Origin: Tepidanaerobacteraceae bacterium
GTDB lineage: Bacteria; Bacillota; Thermosediminibacteria; Thermosediminibacterales; Tepidanaerobacteraceae
Reading direction: 5' to 3'
DNA length: 64,000 nucleotides
Assembly (NCBI GenBank): GCA_024655905.1
Contig: JANLFP010000001.1
Span: 124,001 to 188,000 of the forward strand
The notes beneath the pieces are model-generated. The model searched no databases, was not told the DNA's origin, and worked only from the letters and a program-made list of their open reading frames with translations. Below are positions 34,296-41,737 of this stretch, one piece after another (within the stretch, counting starts at the first letter, position 1; the number at the start of each line of letters is the position of its first letter). The position numbers and the translations under genes were made by a program.

Positions 34296-34679
34296 CTAAA
34301 AGACATAATCTATTATTTTTTTGCCTACCGCTTTTTCACATGCATAAAAAAGCTCAGGATCTTGCAATCCTGCACCTAATTTTATTTTCTCCTTTTCCAC
34401 CTTTAATACGGCGATTTTCTGGCGTTCTCTTATTTCGGCTGAAGTGACCGGAATTCCGGTGTCTGCATCCAGTGTCATTATAAGGTCGGGGAAAGTGGCA
34501 AGCCGCTCTCCCGATTTTTCCAAAGTCATATATTCGTTCCAGAATGTAATTTCATAATCTTTTTCTAAGACAACCTTCCCTACATCAAAGCCACCTGTTG
34601 ATTCCAGATAAACTTTTTCTACGGTGCCGGAAACTATCAACTCACCTTTTAGATAATCACAATTATATTCCCAGTTCAC
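34296..34679 (-). CDS. Stand-alone DUF917 C-terminal domain protein
   Basis: This 127-residue protein resembles only the last third of DUF917/S-methylthiohydantoin-desulfurase-like proteins. Its EKVYLESTGGFDVGKVVL and ATFPDLIMTLDADTGIPVTSAEI parallel GEIFIEGMAEDTGH and TIPDLITLLDENAAPVTNP of the full-length protein at 6862-7944. It lacks the glycine-rich N-terminal domain. The start (GTG 34679) lies 17 bases inside the upstream M29-like gene, so translation is coupled. It may act as a substrate-binding subunit for the M29-like protein, or it may be a decaying fragment. The intact frame and coupling favour the first. Confidence 0.65.
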   Translation of the reverse strand: MNWEYNCDYLKGELIVSGTVEKVYLESTGGFDVGKVVLEKDYEITFWNEYMTLEKSGERLATFPDLIMTLDADTGIPVTSAEIRERQKIAVLKVEKEKIKLGAGLQDPELFYACEKAVGKKIIDYVF

Positions 34680-35718
34680 TGCAAAGTTTTACTAGCTCTG
34701 GATGAACATATTTGCCTTCTTTTTCTATGACTTCTCCATCAAAAATTATCGTTGGATTTAACACTATTCCGTCGGTGTGGGAAGCGCTTTTCCATGTCTT
34801 GCCCTTTATCTGAGGTCCCTGGCTTCCAAGACCCATTTCAATGCATCCGAATACCCTTTCGTCTTCGACGATCCTCCCGGTGGGTTTAGTTACGCCTGGA
34901 TTGAATCCCAGAGAATAATGGGCAAGCCAGTACATGGTAGGATCGTTAAAGCTTGCCAGCCACCTTTCAAAAATTTTCGCTTCCGCCCCTCCTTCGATAT
35001 TTTTCACCACTCCGTTTTCAAGAGTAAGCTCAACCGGTGAACGCAATAGACCCAATTCAGCAGGGGGCCACAAAGCACCGTCGAATACCAGCTTCCCATT
35101 GATAGTCTCTTCAACCGGACACCAGGATACCTGTCCGCCAAGCATTATGGGTTCGCCTTTGGTATCTGCCAGCTTACCAGATTGTCTTACCTTTCTGCCT
35201 CTATTGTAAGCTTTTAAATCTGTTCCCGCCGGGCTTTGAATTATCACCTCATCGGCATTTTCGGCTAATTGCCGCAATTTTTCACCCAGCTCCAGCATCT
35301 TAGAATAATTAACCCTGCCGATAGTATTCACCATCATTAAAGCATCCATACCGGTCAGGCAGATATAACGGCAGCCTTCGTCCAAAGCACGTCTCCAGGC
35401 CTGGGTATGAAGTATATATGCGTACGAAAACTCTATCCAGACGTCCGCATTTTTTACGGCTCCCGCAACTACCCTGGGAGGTTCTACTACAGCGGTAGGC
35501 CTTGTATCATACCATACTACTGTAGGTACTGCTCCTGCAGAGTATGCTGCCTTGGCCACTTCTTCTATAACTCGCCTATCTGAGGAAGTATCTCCTGAAA
35601 TTACTACTTCTTCACCCTCTTTTACTAGCATTATGTCTTCCACTAATTTTCTTGCACTTTTCGCAAGTTCTAAGAATAAAAATTCATCTCTTGTTTCAAT
35701 GCCTATGTTTAATTCCAT
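34663..35718 (-). CDS. M29/NicX-like metalloprotein, tandem copy 1
   Basis: This is a 351-residue paralogue of the protein at 35845-36909; both open with MELNIGIE and share most motifs. The metal site reads LAHYSLGFNPG, EDERVFGCIEMG and SHTDGI: His, Glu, Glu, His and Asp. The order differs from classical M29 peptidases and fits NicX, whose iron is held by two His and one Asp. The mid-domain contains LGGQVSWCPVEETINGKLVFDGALWPP. ATG 35718 follows AAGGAAGG. Substrate and reaction are unknown. An anaerobe would not be expected to use a dioxygenase, so a hydrolytic role is more likely. Confidence 0.8.
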   Translation of the reverse strand: MELNIGIETRDEFLFLELAKSARKLVEDIMLVKEGEEVVISGDTSSDRRVIEEVAKAAYSAGAVPTVVWYDTRPTAVVEPPRVVAGAVKNADVWIEFSYAYILHTQAWRRALDEGCRYICLTGMDALMMVNTIGRVNYSKMLELGEKLRQLAENADEVIIQSPAGTDLKAYNRGRKVRQSGKLADTKGEPIMLGGQVSWCPVEETINGKLVFDGALWPPAELGLLRSPVELTLENGVVKNIEGGAEAKIFERWLASFNDPTMYWLAHYSLGFNPGVTKPTGRIVEDERVFGCIEMGLGSQGPQIKGKTWKSASHTDGIVLNPTIIFDGEVIEKEGKYVHPELVKLCSELGI

Positions 35719-35844
35719 AAATATTACCTTCCTTTCATACATTAGTAAGATAAAATCTGACTTTAAAAATAAATTCATCATATTAATCGTAGCACTAAAA
35801 TCATAAATATTTTTAATTACGTAAGAAAAAATTCCGAGATTACA

Positions 35845-36909
35845 TCAATACCCCGCCACATTTAATCTCCTACATATCTCTCTTGCTTCCGGCAGCTGAT
35901 ATATGCCGTTTTCTTCAAAAACCTTGCCGTCAAGAATAATCGTTGGTTTTAATAAAATTCCATCAGTGTGTGAAGCGGCCGACCAGCATTCTCCCATGAT
36001 TGATGCTCCCTGACTGCCGATGCCGAATTCCATGCAGCCGAATACCCTCTCGTCTTCCACTATCCTGCCGGTGGGTCTTGTTACACCGGGGTTGAAGCCC
36101 AGAGAATAGTGCGCAAGCCTGTACATATTCAGGTCATTCATCGATTTCAGCCAGTTTTCAAAGATCTTCGCTTCCACATCTCCGTCTATGCTCACCACCC
36201 GGCCTTCCTTTAATTCCAATTTGACTGGATTCTTGAGTAACCCCAGCTCCAGCGGCGGCCACAGAGCTCCATCAAAGACCAGTGTCCCGTTAATGGTGCT
36301 CTCTACCGGACACCAGCTTATCTGGCCGCCCAGCATGATGGGATAGCCTTTTTGAGTGGCCTTCTGCCCTGAATGGCGCACCCTCCTGCCACGATTATGA
36401 GCTGTCAGATAAGTGCCATTATCGCTTTTAACTATTATTTCATCCGCAGATTGTATCGTATCTTTAAACAACTCTCCCAACTCAATAAGCAGGTCATAAT
36501 CCACTCTCGTAATCGTCTTCACCAGCATTTCCACATCCATACCGGTAAGACATATATACCTGCAACCGTTTTCCAGAGATTTTTTCCAGGAGGGCGAGTG
36601 CATGACATAAGAATAAGTGTATTCTATCCAGACATCCGCTTTCGCAACTGCTCCTCCCACAGGAGCAGGAGGTTCAATACACGCATTGGGTGCAGTGGGG
36701 TAATATAATACAGTTGGCATCGCCCCTATGGTGTAAACCGCATTGGCCGTAGCCTCAACTACTCTTCGATCAGTGGAAGAATCGGCGGTTATAACGACAT
36801 TCTCTCCTTCTTTAACCAGCATAACGTCTTTAACCAGTTTTAGAACACCTTTTGCAAGTTCGAAGCTCAAATATTCTTTTGCCGGTTCTATCCCGATGTT
36901 CAACTCCAC
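35845..36909 (-). CDS. M29/NicX-like metalloprotein, tandem copy 2
   Basis: This 354-residue protein has the same architecture and metal motifs as its neighbour (LAHYSLGFNPG, EDERVFGCMEFG, SHTDGI). The pair probably arose by tandem duplication, with clear divergence since then. The start is GTG 36909, after AAAGGATGA, at the same MELNIGIE position. It follows pepV by 65 bases and precedes copy 1 by 126 bases. Two copies could form a hetero-oligomer or have different substrates. Confidence 0.8.
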   Translation of the reverse strand: MELNIGIEPAKEYLSFELAKGVLKLVKDVMLVKEGENVVITADSSTDRRVVEATANAVYTIGAMPTVLYYPTAPNACIEPPAPVGGAVAKADVWIEYTYSYVMHSPSWKKSLENGCRYICLTGMDVEMLVKTITRVDYDLLIELGELFKDTIQSADEIIVKSDNGTYLTAHNRGRRVRHSGQKATQKGYPIMLGGQISWCPVESTINGTLVFDGALWPPLELGLLKNPVKLELKEGRVVSIDGDVEAKIFENWLKSMNDLNMYRLAHYSLGFNPGVTRPTGRIVEDERVFGCMEFGIGSQGASIMGECWSAASHTDGILLKPTIILDGKVFEENGIYQLPEAREICRRLNVAGY

Positions 36910-36974
36910 AGTGAATCATCCTTTCTTTAGAAATAAAAGTTTTTTAACAGAAAATCTTAAAATCAAACTGATTT

Positions 36975-38372
36975 TTATTTTATTAACTCATAAATTGCCT
37001 GAACATAAATTTTAGCTATCCTTCTCAGGTCTTCCAGAGCAATATACTCATCCTTCTGATGGGCCAGTTCTTTTTGTCCGGGAAAAACGGGTCCGAAAGA
37101 AACAGTATTTTTTACATTTCTGCAGTATGTGCCCCCTCCTATGGACAGGAGCTTTGGTTCGTCACCAGTCATCTCTTTATATACGCCCTGCAGTTTTTTT
37201 ATAAATCCGTTTTCCGGCTCGACATATAGAGGCAATTTGTGCTGGTTTATCAAAAATTCCGCTCCCAGATCGTCGAAAGCTTTTTTGAGATTTGCAATTA
37301 TATCGTTTCCGTCTTCCGTTACAGGATACCTTATGTCAAACTTAAGGCTCCCCCGTTTTTCATAAAAATCCGCTACGCCCAGATTTATTGTTAGAGCTCC
37401 CGAAATCTCGTCGCTGCAGGATATTCCAAGAGTTTTTCCATCTGACTCCATTTTCAATCGGCCGGCTACCGCATCAATGAAAGTTTTTGCCTCTTTACCG
37501 CCAAAATCAATCAGTGTTAGGAAATTCAGGAGTATTTGAATGGCGTTTTCTCCGTCTCCCGGGTAACTGGCATGGGCAGAGATACCTTTTGCCTTTAAAA
37601 TGACGCCTTCCAGCGACTTCTCTATATATATTTTGCCTGCAAGCCCATGTTCTCTAATTTTAGATTCTATTTTCTGATCATCCACACCTTCTATTACAGC
37701 TTCCGCATAATCGGGCACCACATTTACCCGGGTTCCGCCTCTTATTTTTTTCAGAATTACTTCGGATCCTGGACTATCGTCAAAGTTTTTTATCAGTTCA
37801 AAGCGCAGAATGCCCTTTTCCGCATATATAATGGGAAACTCGGCATCCGGGGAAAATCCGCATACAGGCTGTTCTTCCTTTTCAAGATAATGCTTTATGC
37901 ATCTTGCACCGGTCTCCTCGTCGGTTCCTATGATAAACCGCGCTCTCTTTGAAACCGGCAGATGGGAATCTTCTATAGCTTTTAAAGCATATAAAACCGC
38001 GAGAGTCGGGCCTTTATCATCTATGGAACCCCTGCCATACAGTTTACCTTCTTTAATCTGCCCTTCGAAAGGATCCACTGACCAGCCCGTCCCCGCTGGG
38101 ACTACATCTATATGACCCAATATCCCTACCATCTCAGGGCCGTTACCTATCTCAACATATCCTGCATACCCGTCCACATTTTTTGTTTTTAATCCCAGCT
38201 CTTCGCCTTTTTTTAATATCCATCTAAGGGCTTCATCTATTTTGGGCCCGAAGGGAAAACTTTCATCCATCTTTTCTTCATCCAAAACGCTTGGAATCTT
38301 TATAAACTCTTGAAGATTCTTTACCAACTCATCAAAATACTCGTCGATTTTTATATTTAGAATATGCTCCAC
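36975..38372 (-). CDS. pepV: M20 family dipeptidase (PepV type)
   Basis: This is a 465-residue cytoplasmic metallopeptidase. The metal-binding motifs are GHIDVVPAGTGW, GRGSIDDKGP and TDEETGA, followed by FSPDAEFPIIYAEKG; a late GGGTYCRNVKNTVSFGPVFPG completes the site. The length and the inserted lid domain match PepV/Sapep dipeptidases. GTG 38372 follows AAAGGAG. It probably releases amino acids, or a D- or beta-amino acid, from dipeptides produced by this cluster. Confidence 0.91.
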   Translation of the reverse strand: MEHILNIKIDEYFDELVKNLQEFIKIPSVLDEEKMDESFPFGPKIDEALRWILKKGEELGLKTKNVDGYAGYVEIGNGPEMVGILGHIDVVPAGTGWSVDPFEGQIKEGKLYGRGSIDDKGPTLAVLYALKAIEDSHLPVSKRARFIIGTDEETGARCIKHYLEKEEQPVCGFSPDAEFPIIYAEKGILRFELIKNFDDSPGSEVILKKIRGGTRVNVVPDYAEAVIEGVDDQKIESKIREHGLAGKIYIEKSLEGVILKAKGISAHASYPGDGENAIQILLNFLTLIDFGGKEAKTFIDAVAGRLKMESDGKTLGISCSDEISGALTINLGVADFYEKRGSLKFDIRYPVTEDGNDIIANLKKAFDDLGAEFLINQHKLPLYVEPENGFIKKLQGVYKEMTGDEPKLLSIGGGTYCRNVKNTVSFGPVFPGQKELAHQKDEYIALEDLRRIAKIYVQAIYELIK

Positions 38373-38463
38373 GATATCGCTCCTTTAGTATTGCGTTTTG
38401 ATTCTTAATTTTATCATATTGTATACTTGTATTTCATTATGCATTTATCACAAATAACATAGT

Positions 38464-38571
38464 CTATTTTATGCATTTTGCAAAGCAAGGCAATTTGATA
38501 ATTTCGGCTTCCAATTCCACCTCTTTGTTCCATATATGTGTAGATACGGGCACAATTATATCTAATATCAT
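38464..38571 (-). pseudogene. Short ORF resembling the N-terminus of an Asp/Glu racemase family protein
   Basis: A 35-codon ORF starts at ATG 38571 after a strong AAGGAGGG. Its opening MILDIIVPVSTHIWNKEV looks like the first strand and helix of Asp/Glu/hydantoin racemase family proteins. It ends at a TAG with no continuation in other frames that I could follow. It is probably the stub of a racemase gene that once headed this cluster. It could instead be a short leader peptide for pepV, which begins 91 bases on. Confidence 0.45.
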
Positions 38572-38671
38572 CAAATCCCTCCTTTGCCGTATAATTTTTA
38601 TAATATTGCTACCATACTGTTATTTTTAATTTTAACACAATAAAATATGTTTAACCTATTGCATTAATAAT

Positions 38672-38724
38672 AAAAAACAGCTTCTTAATTGTGCAAAATG
38701 CCCAATAAAGAAGCTGTAGTTTTT
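38672..38724. terminator. Bidirectional terminator between PucR and the racemase-like stub
   Basis: ACAGCTTCTT and AAGAAGCTGT (38678-38717) form a ten-base-pair stem. On the minus strand it is followed by TTTTTTA and on the plus strand by GTTTTT. It ends the PucR transcript. Confidence 0.8.
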
Positions 38725-38779
38725 CAAAAAAATCTTGAATAAATTTATACCCCGGGATTAAGAATCAAAGATTCTTTTA

Positions 38780-40438
38780 TTATAATAAGTTAGCTATTTT
38801 TAAACCAATCTCGAGCCTCAACCTAGTGGAAGGGTCGTTCAGGTCGCAGTCGAGTATCTCTCTTATCTTGTTTAATCTGTAATTTAAGGTGTTCCGGTGG
38901 ATAAAAAGCTTTTCGGCGGCCATATTATGTTTGCCCGTGCAATCAAGATAAACTCTCAGGGTGTTTAGTAAATTTTCTTCTTTGTTTTTTGAATCGTATT
39001 CGATGAGTTTGAAAAGTCTTCTATCGCAGAATTTTTTAAGATTTTCGTTTTCCTTACAGCTTAAAATAAAATCATATATCCATACATCTTTATAAAACAC
39101 TATGCTGCCGGTGCCATTTTTTAACATATTCGCAAGTTCCAGGGACTTTTTTGCCTCAATATATCCTTCAGATATTTTTGCTACATCGTCATGAAAATCG
39201 CTGATACCAAATCTTATCTCTTTTATGCCTCCCAGTGTCTTTAAAATATTTTTGCACAGAATATTTATTTCATTATATTTTCCGATGGTCCTGCCATCGG
39301 AGAAACTGCAAATTATTATTATATCTTCACCCTTTCTCAATATAACATGTCCGTGCAAAAACGGCGCCATTGCGCTTTCAAGGACCTTGAAATCTTCTTC
39401 TTCCGCTTTCAAAGCGCTTTTATAATTCATATGGATGACTATCACGGCAATATCCCCTTTAAAATTTACGACATAATATTTCAGCCGACTTTTTATCTGT
39501 GAAACATCCCGTATATTTCCTTCAAGGATATTTTCGAAAAATTCCCTTTTTACTTTTCCTTCGGCCTGCTTTACCGCCTGCTTTTTCATGATCTCAAGTG
39601 CGGCGATTGTTGCCGCCTGTTCAGCGGCTATCAAATCGAAATCGCCAAATCGCGAGTCGTTTTCAATTAAAGTGATATAACCGCATATTTCGCCTTTAAT
39701 TATAATGGGCGCTATTACTCTTGTATAACAGTTATTTCTACTCCTTATATTCACCCTCACGGGCTTTTTAAATGTTTTTATCTTATTAAATATTCCTTTT
39801 TTATCCATCTCTTCAATCACGTCAAGAGGAATCCTGCCGTTTTTTATTATCTCCAGGCTTAATGCATCGCAGGCACCACGGCAGTTTGAGAAGGATAAAA
39901 GATTAAAACTTTCGTCTTCTATAAAAACATTGCAGTTTAAAAGATAGGAAAGAGTGCCGGCAACAGCCGCCAGATCTCCACCCTGCAGCGCAACCTTCAT
40001 GAGCTCATCGTGTATTTCAAAGGAACGCTTTATAATGCCTGCTTCTTTATTCAAAATTTCCAGCATGATAGGATTTACTATATCATGCCAGGCTACATAT
40101 ACCGGCAGTTCAATAATTGGAAAATTTTTTTCATTTGCGGGCTCTATTATCTGCGGTGGAATTTTGTCAATAAATCTTCCGGGTTTTATGGCAAGAGCAG
40201 AACAATTTCTTTCGACCAAATCATAAACGAAGGTTTTCTCCATATTGGGATTATTCATAAAAACATACGCCGCTGTAAGCAAAAGTTCATTTCCTCTGAT
40301 CCACTTGGCAGCATCAGGAACATCCATCGTTATTACATAGTTGACAATCCTATCGAGGCCCTTTTCACCCGCTACTACCTTTGCATTTTTCAATTCACCT
40401 ATTTGAAGTGCTTCCCGCACCGTAATTCCCATACTCAT
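38780..40438 (-). CDS. PucR-family transcriptional regulator with long middle domain
   Basis: This 552-residue regulator has an N-terminal PucR domain (about 1-125, opening MGITVREALQIGE), a middle GAF-like/GGDEF-related region (about 160-400) and a C-terminal PucR helix-turn-helix (FIHRNTLNYRLNKIREILDC). It is longer than the first PucR protein because of the middle domain. It is transcribed towards the AroM/M29/DUF1177 cluster but ends in its own terminator. It is the obvious regulator of that cluster. ATG 40438 and ATG 40432 are both possible starts. Confidence 0.88.
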   Translation of the reverse strand: MSMGITVREALQIGELKNAKVVAGEKGLDRIVNYVITMDVPDAAKWIRGNELLLTAAYVFMNNPNMEKTFVYDLVERNCSALAIKPGRFIDKIPPQIIEPANEKNFPIIELPVYVAWHDIVNPIMLEILNKEAGIIKRSFEIHDELMKVALQGGDLAAVAGTLSYLLNCNVFIEDESFNLLSFSNCRGACDALSLEIIKNGRIPLDVIEEMDKKGIFNKIKTFKKPVRVNIRSRNNCYTRVIAPIIIKGEICGYITLIENDSRFGDFDLIAAEQAATIAALEIMKKQAVKQAEGKVKREFFENILEGNIRDVSQIKSRLKYYVVNFKGDIAVIVIHMNYKSALKAEEEDFKVLESAMAPFLHGHVILRKGEDIIIICSFSDGRTIGKYNEINILCKNILKTLGGIKEIRFGISDFHDDVAKISEGYIEAKKSLELANMLKNGTGSIVFYKDVWIYDFILSCKENENLKKFCDRRLFKLIEYDSKNKEENLLNTLRVYLDCTGKHNMAAEKLFIHRNTLNYRLNKIREILDCDLNDPSTRLRLEIGLKIANLL

Positions 40439-40579
40439 TCCGCCCTGTTCATAATTATCTTAAATTATTTATTTATTTTATCACTATCAAGGGAGAAATG
40501 AAATAACCTGAATTGCCGAAAATAATCAATGACATGCAAAAAAGCTTCAAAACCATGTGAAATGTGGCTTGCGCAACCA

Positions 40580-40608
40580 TTGCTTTATATTTTTTTGATT
40601 GATATAAT
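40580..40608 (+). promoter_or_regulatory. Extended -10 promoter of the MNT-HEPN pair
   Basis: TTGCTT (40580-40585), a 17-base spacer and TATAAT (40603-40608) preceded by TTGA. A second TATAAT follows at 40613. The -10 region is the same as that of the first HEPN-MNT pair. Confidence 0.5.
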
Positions 40609-40655
40609 AAGGTATAATATATAATAAAAAACGGATACTAAAAGCTGGTGATTAT

Positions 40656-41192
40656 ATGGTATTTATTGAAAATACCAAAATCTGCATTTCCCAACTTAAG
40701 ACTTTTTCGCAGCTACATCAGCAATATCTTAATTGCGTGCTGACGCGTATACATGATTACTATGGAGATTTGCTCCTGGGTCTGGCAATTTTTGGTTCAT
40801 ATGCACGGCTTGAAAACCGAAAAAATTCCGACCTGGATTTGCTGATAATTTTAAAAAAAGTTCCGGGTTTCAGCAAACGCATTCGGGACTTCATCAACAA
40901 TGTAGAACTCGAATTTGATTTTTTAGCTCAGAAAATATATGAAGAAGACAATATAATGTGCGAGCTTTCCCCTTATATTCTATCAAAGGAAGAATCGCTT
41001 AAATTTCAACCCATCTATTTTGATCTGGTTGAGTATAATAATATCTTGTATGATCCCGAAGGCATCATATCTCGCATTATCGAATCTACAAAGAGTTTAA
41101 TAATCCGATGTGGCGCAAAAAAGGTTAGATGCGGCAACTTCTGGGAGTGGGGAACAGAAAAAGGTGAATTTTTAGGAGGTACTCAATTATGA
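40656..41192 (+). CDS. Nucleotidyltransferase-domain protein (MNT-HEPN pair 2)
   Basis: This 178-residue protein has the MNT motif GSYARLENRKNSDLD and a third acid in LEFDFLAQ. It is longer than the first MNT protein, with a C-terminal extension ending GEFLGGTQL. It overlaps the following HEPN gene by four bases (ATGA). The order here is MNT then HEPN, the reverse of the first pair. It is probably the antitoxin that modifies the HEPN partner. Confidence 0.82.
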   Translation: MVFIENTKICISQLKTFSQLHQQYLNCVLTRIHDYYGDLLLGLAIFGSYARLENRKNSDLDLLIILKKVPGFSKRIRDFINNVELEFDFLAQKIYEEDNIMCELSPYILSKEESLKFQPIYFDLVEYNNILYDPEGIISRIIESTKSLIIRCGAKKVRCGNFWEWGTEKGEFLGGTQL

Positions 41193-41602
41193 AAATTGAT
41201 GCCTTAACTTTAGCTTATCTGGAAAAAGCAAGGATTCGATTCAAGGCGCTGGGTTTTTACAGCGAAAATTGTTCTTATTCTGACGTAGTCAGAGAAGCCC
41301 AAGAAATGGTGGAATTATTATTAAAGGCCGTTCTGAGAGCCATAGGTGTGGAAGTGCCAAAAATACATGACGTTGGCCGCATACTTGAAAAGCATAAGGA
41401 TTCCCTTCCTGCCCTCTTACAACAACGACTTGAAGATATCAAAAAGATATCAAAACGCCTGCGGAAGGAAAGAGAACTTAGTTTTTACGGCGCTGATGAT
41501 TTTATACCTACTGAAGAATATGGCCCCGAAGATGCTAAAATGGCTATTGAAGATGCGGGATTCGTTCTAAAAACCGTTGAGGAAGCATTTAATAATACCT
41601 GA
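41189..41602 (+). CDS. HEPN-domain protein (MNT-HEPN pair 2)
   Basis: This is a 137-residue helical HEPN protein with SYSDVVREAQEMVELLLKAVLRAIG and KIHDVGRILEKHKDSLP, the central helices of the family. The RX4-6H ribonuclease motif is not visible. AAGGAGGT-like GGAGGT lies seven bases upstream of ATG 41189 inside the partner gene. It may be a toxin or a metabolite/nucleotide-binding partner of the MNT protein. Confidence 0.8.
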   Translation: MKIDALTLAYLEKARIRFKALGFYSENCSYSDVVREAQEMVELLLKAVLRAIGVEVPKIHDVGRILEKHKDSLPALLQQRLEDIKKISKRLRKERELSFYGADDFIPTEEYGPEDAKMAIEDAGFVLKTVEEAFNNT

Positions 41603-41667
41603 ATCCGTGACAAACAACAAAAACACTTATATAAAATATACAAAATAGAATAATAATATAAAAAAAC

Positions 41668-41693
41668 AGAAAAAGCTGCGGAAAACCGCAGCT
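41668..41693 (-). terminator. Terminator after the chemoreceptor gene
   Basis: AGCTGCGG and CCGCAGCT with a four-base loop (41674-41693), followed on the minus strand by TTTTT. It lies 45 bases after the chemoreceptor stop. Confidence 0.85.
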
Positions 41694-41737
41694 CAATATT
41701 TTACTTTCAGTATTTATACTTCAGAATTATATAACAC

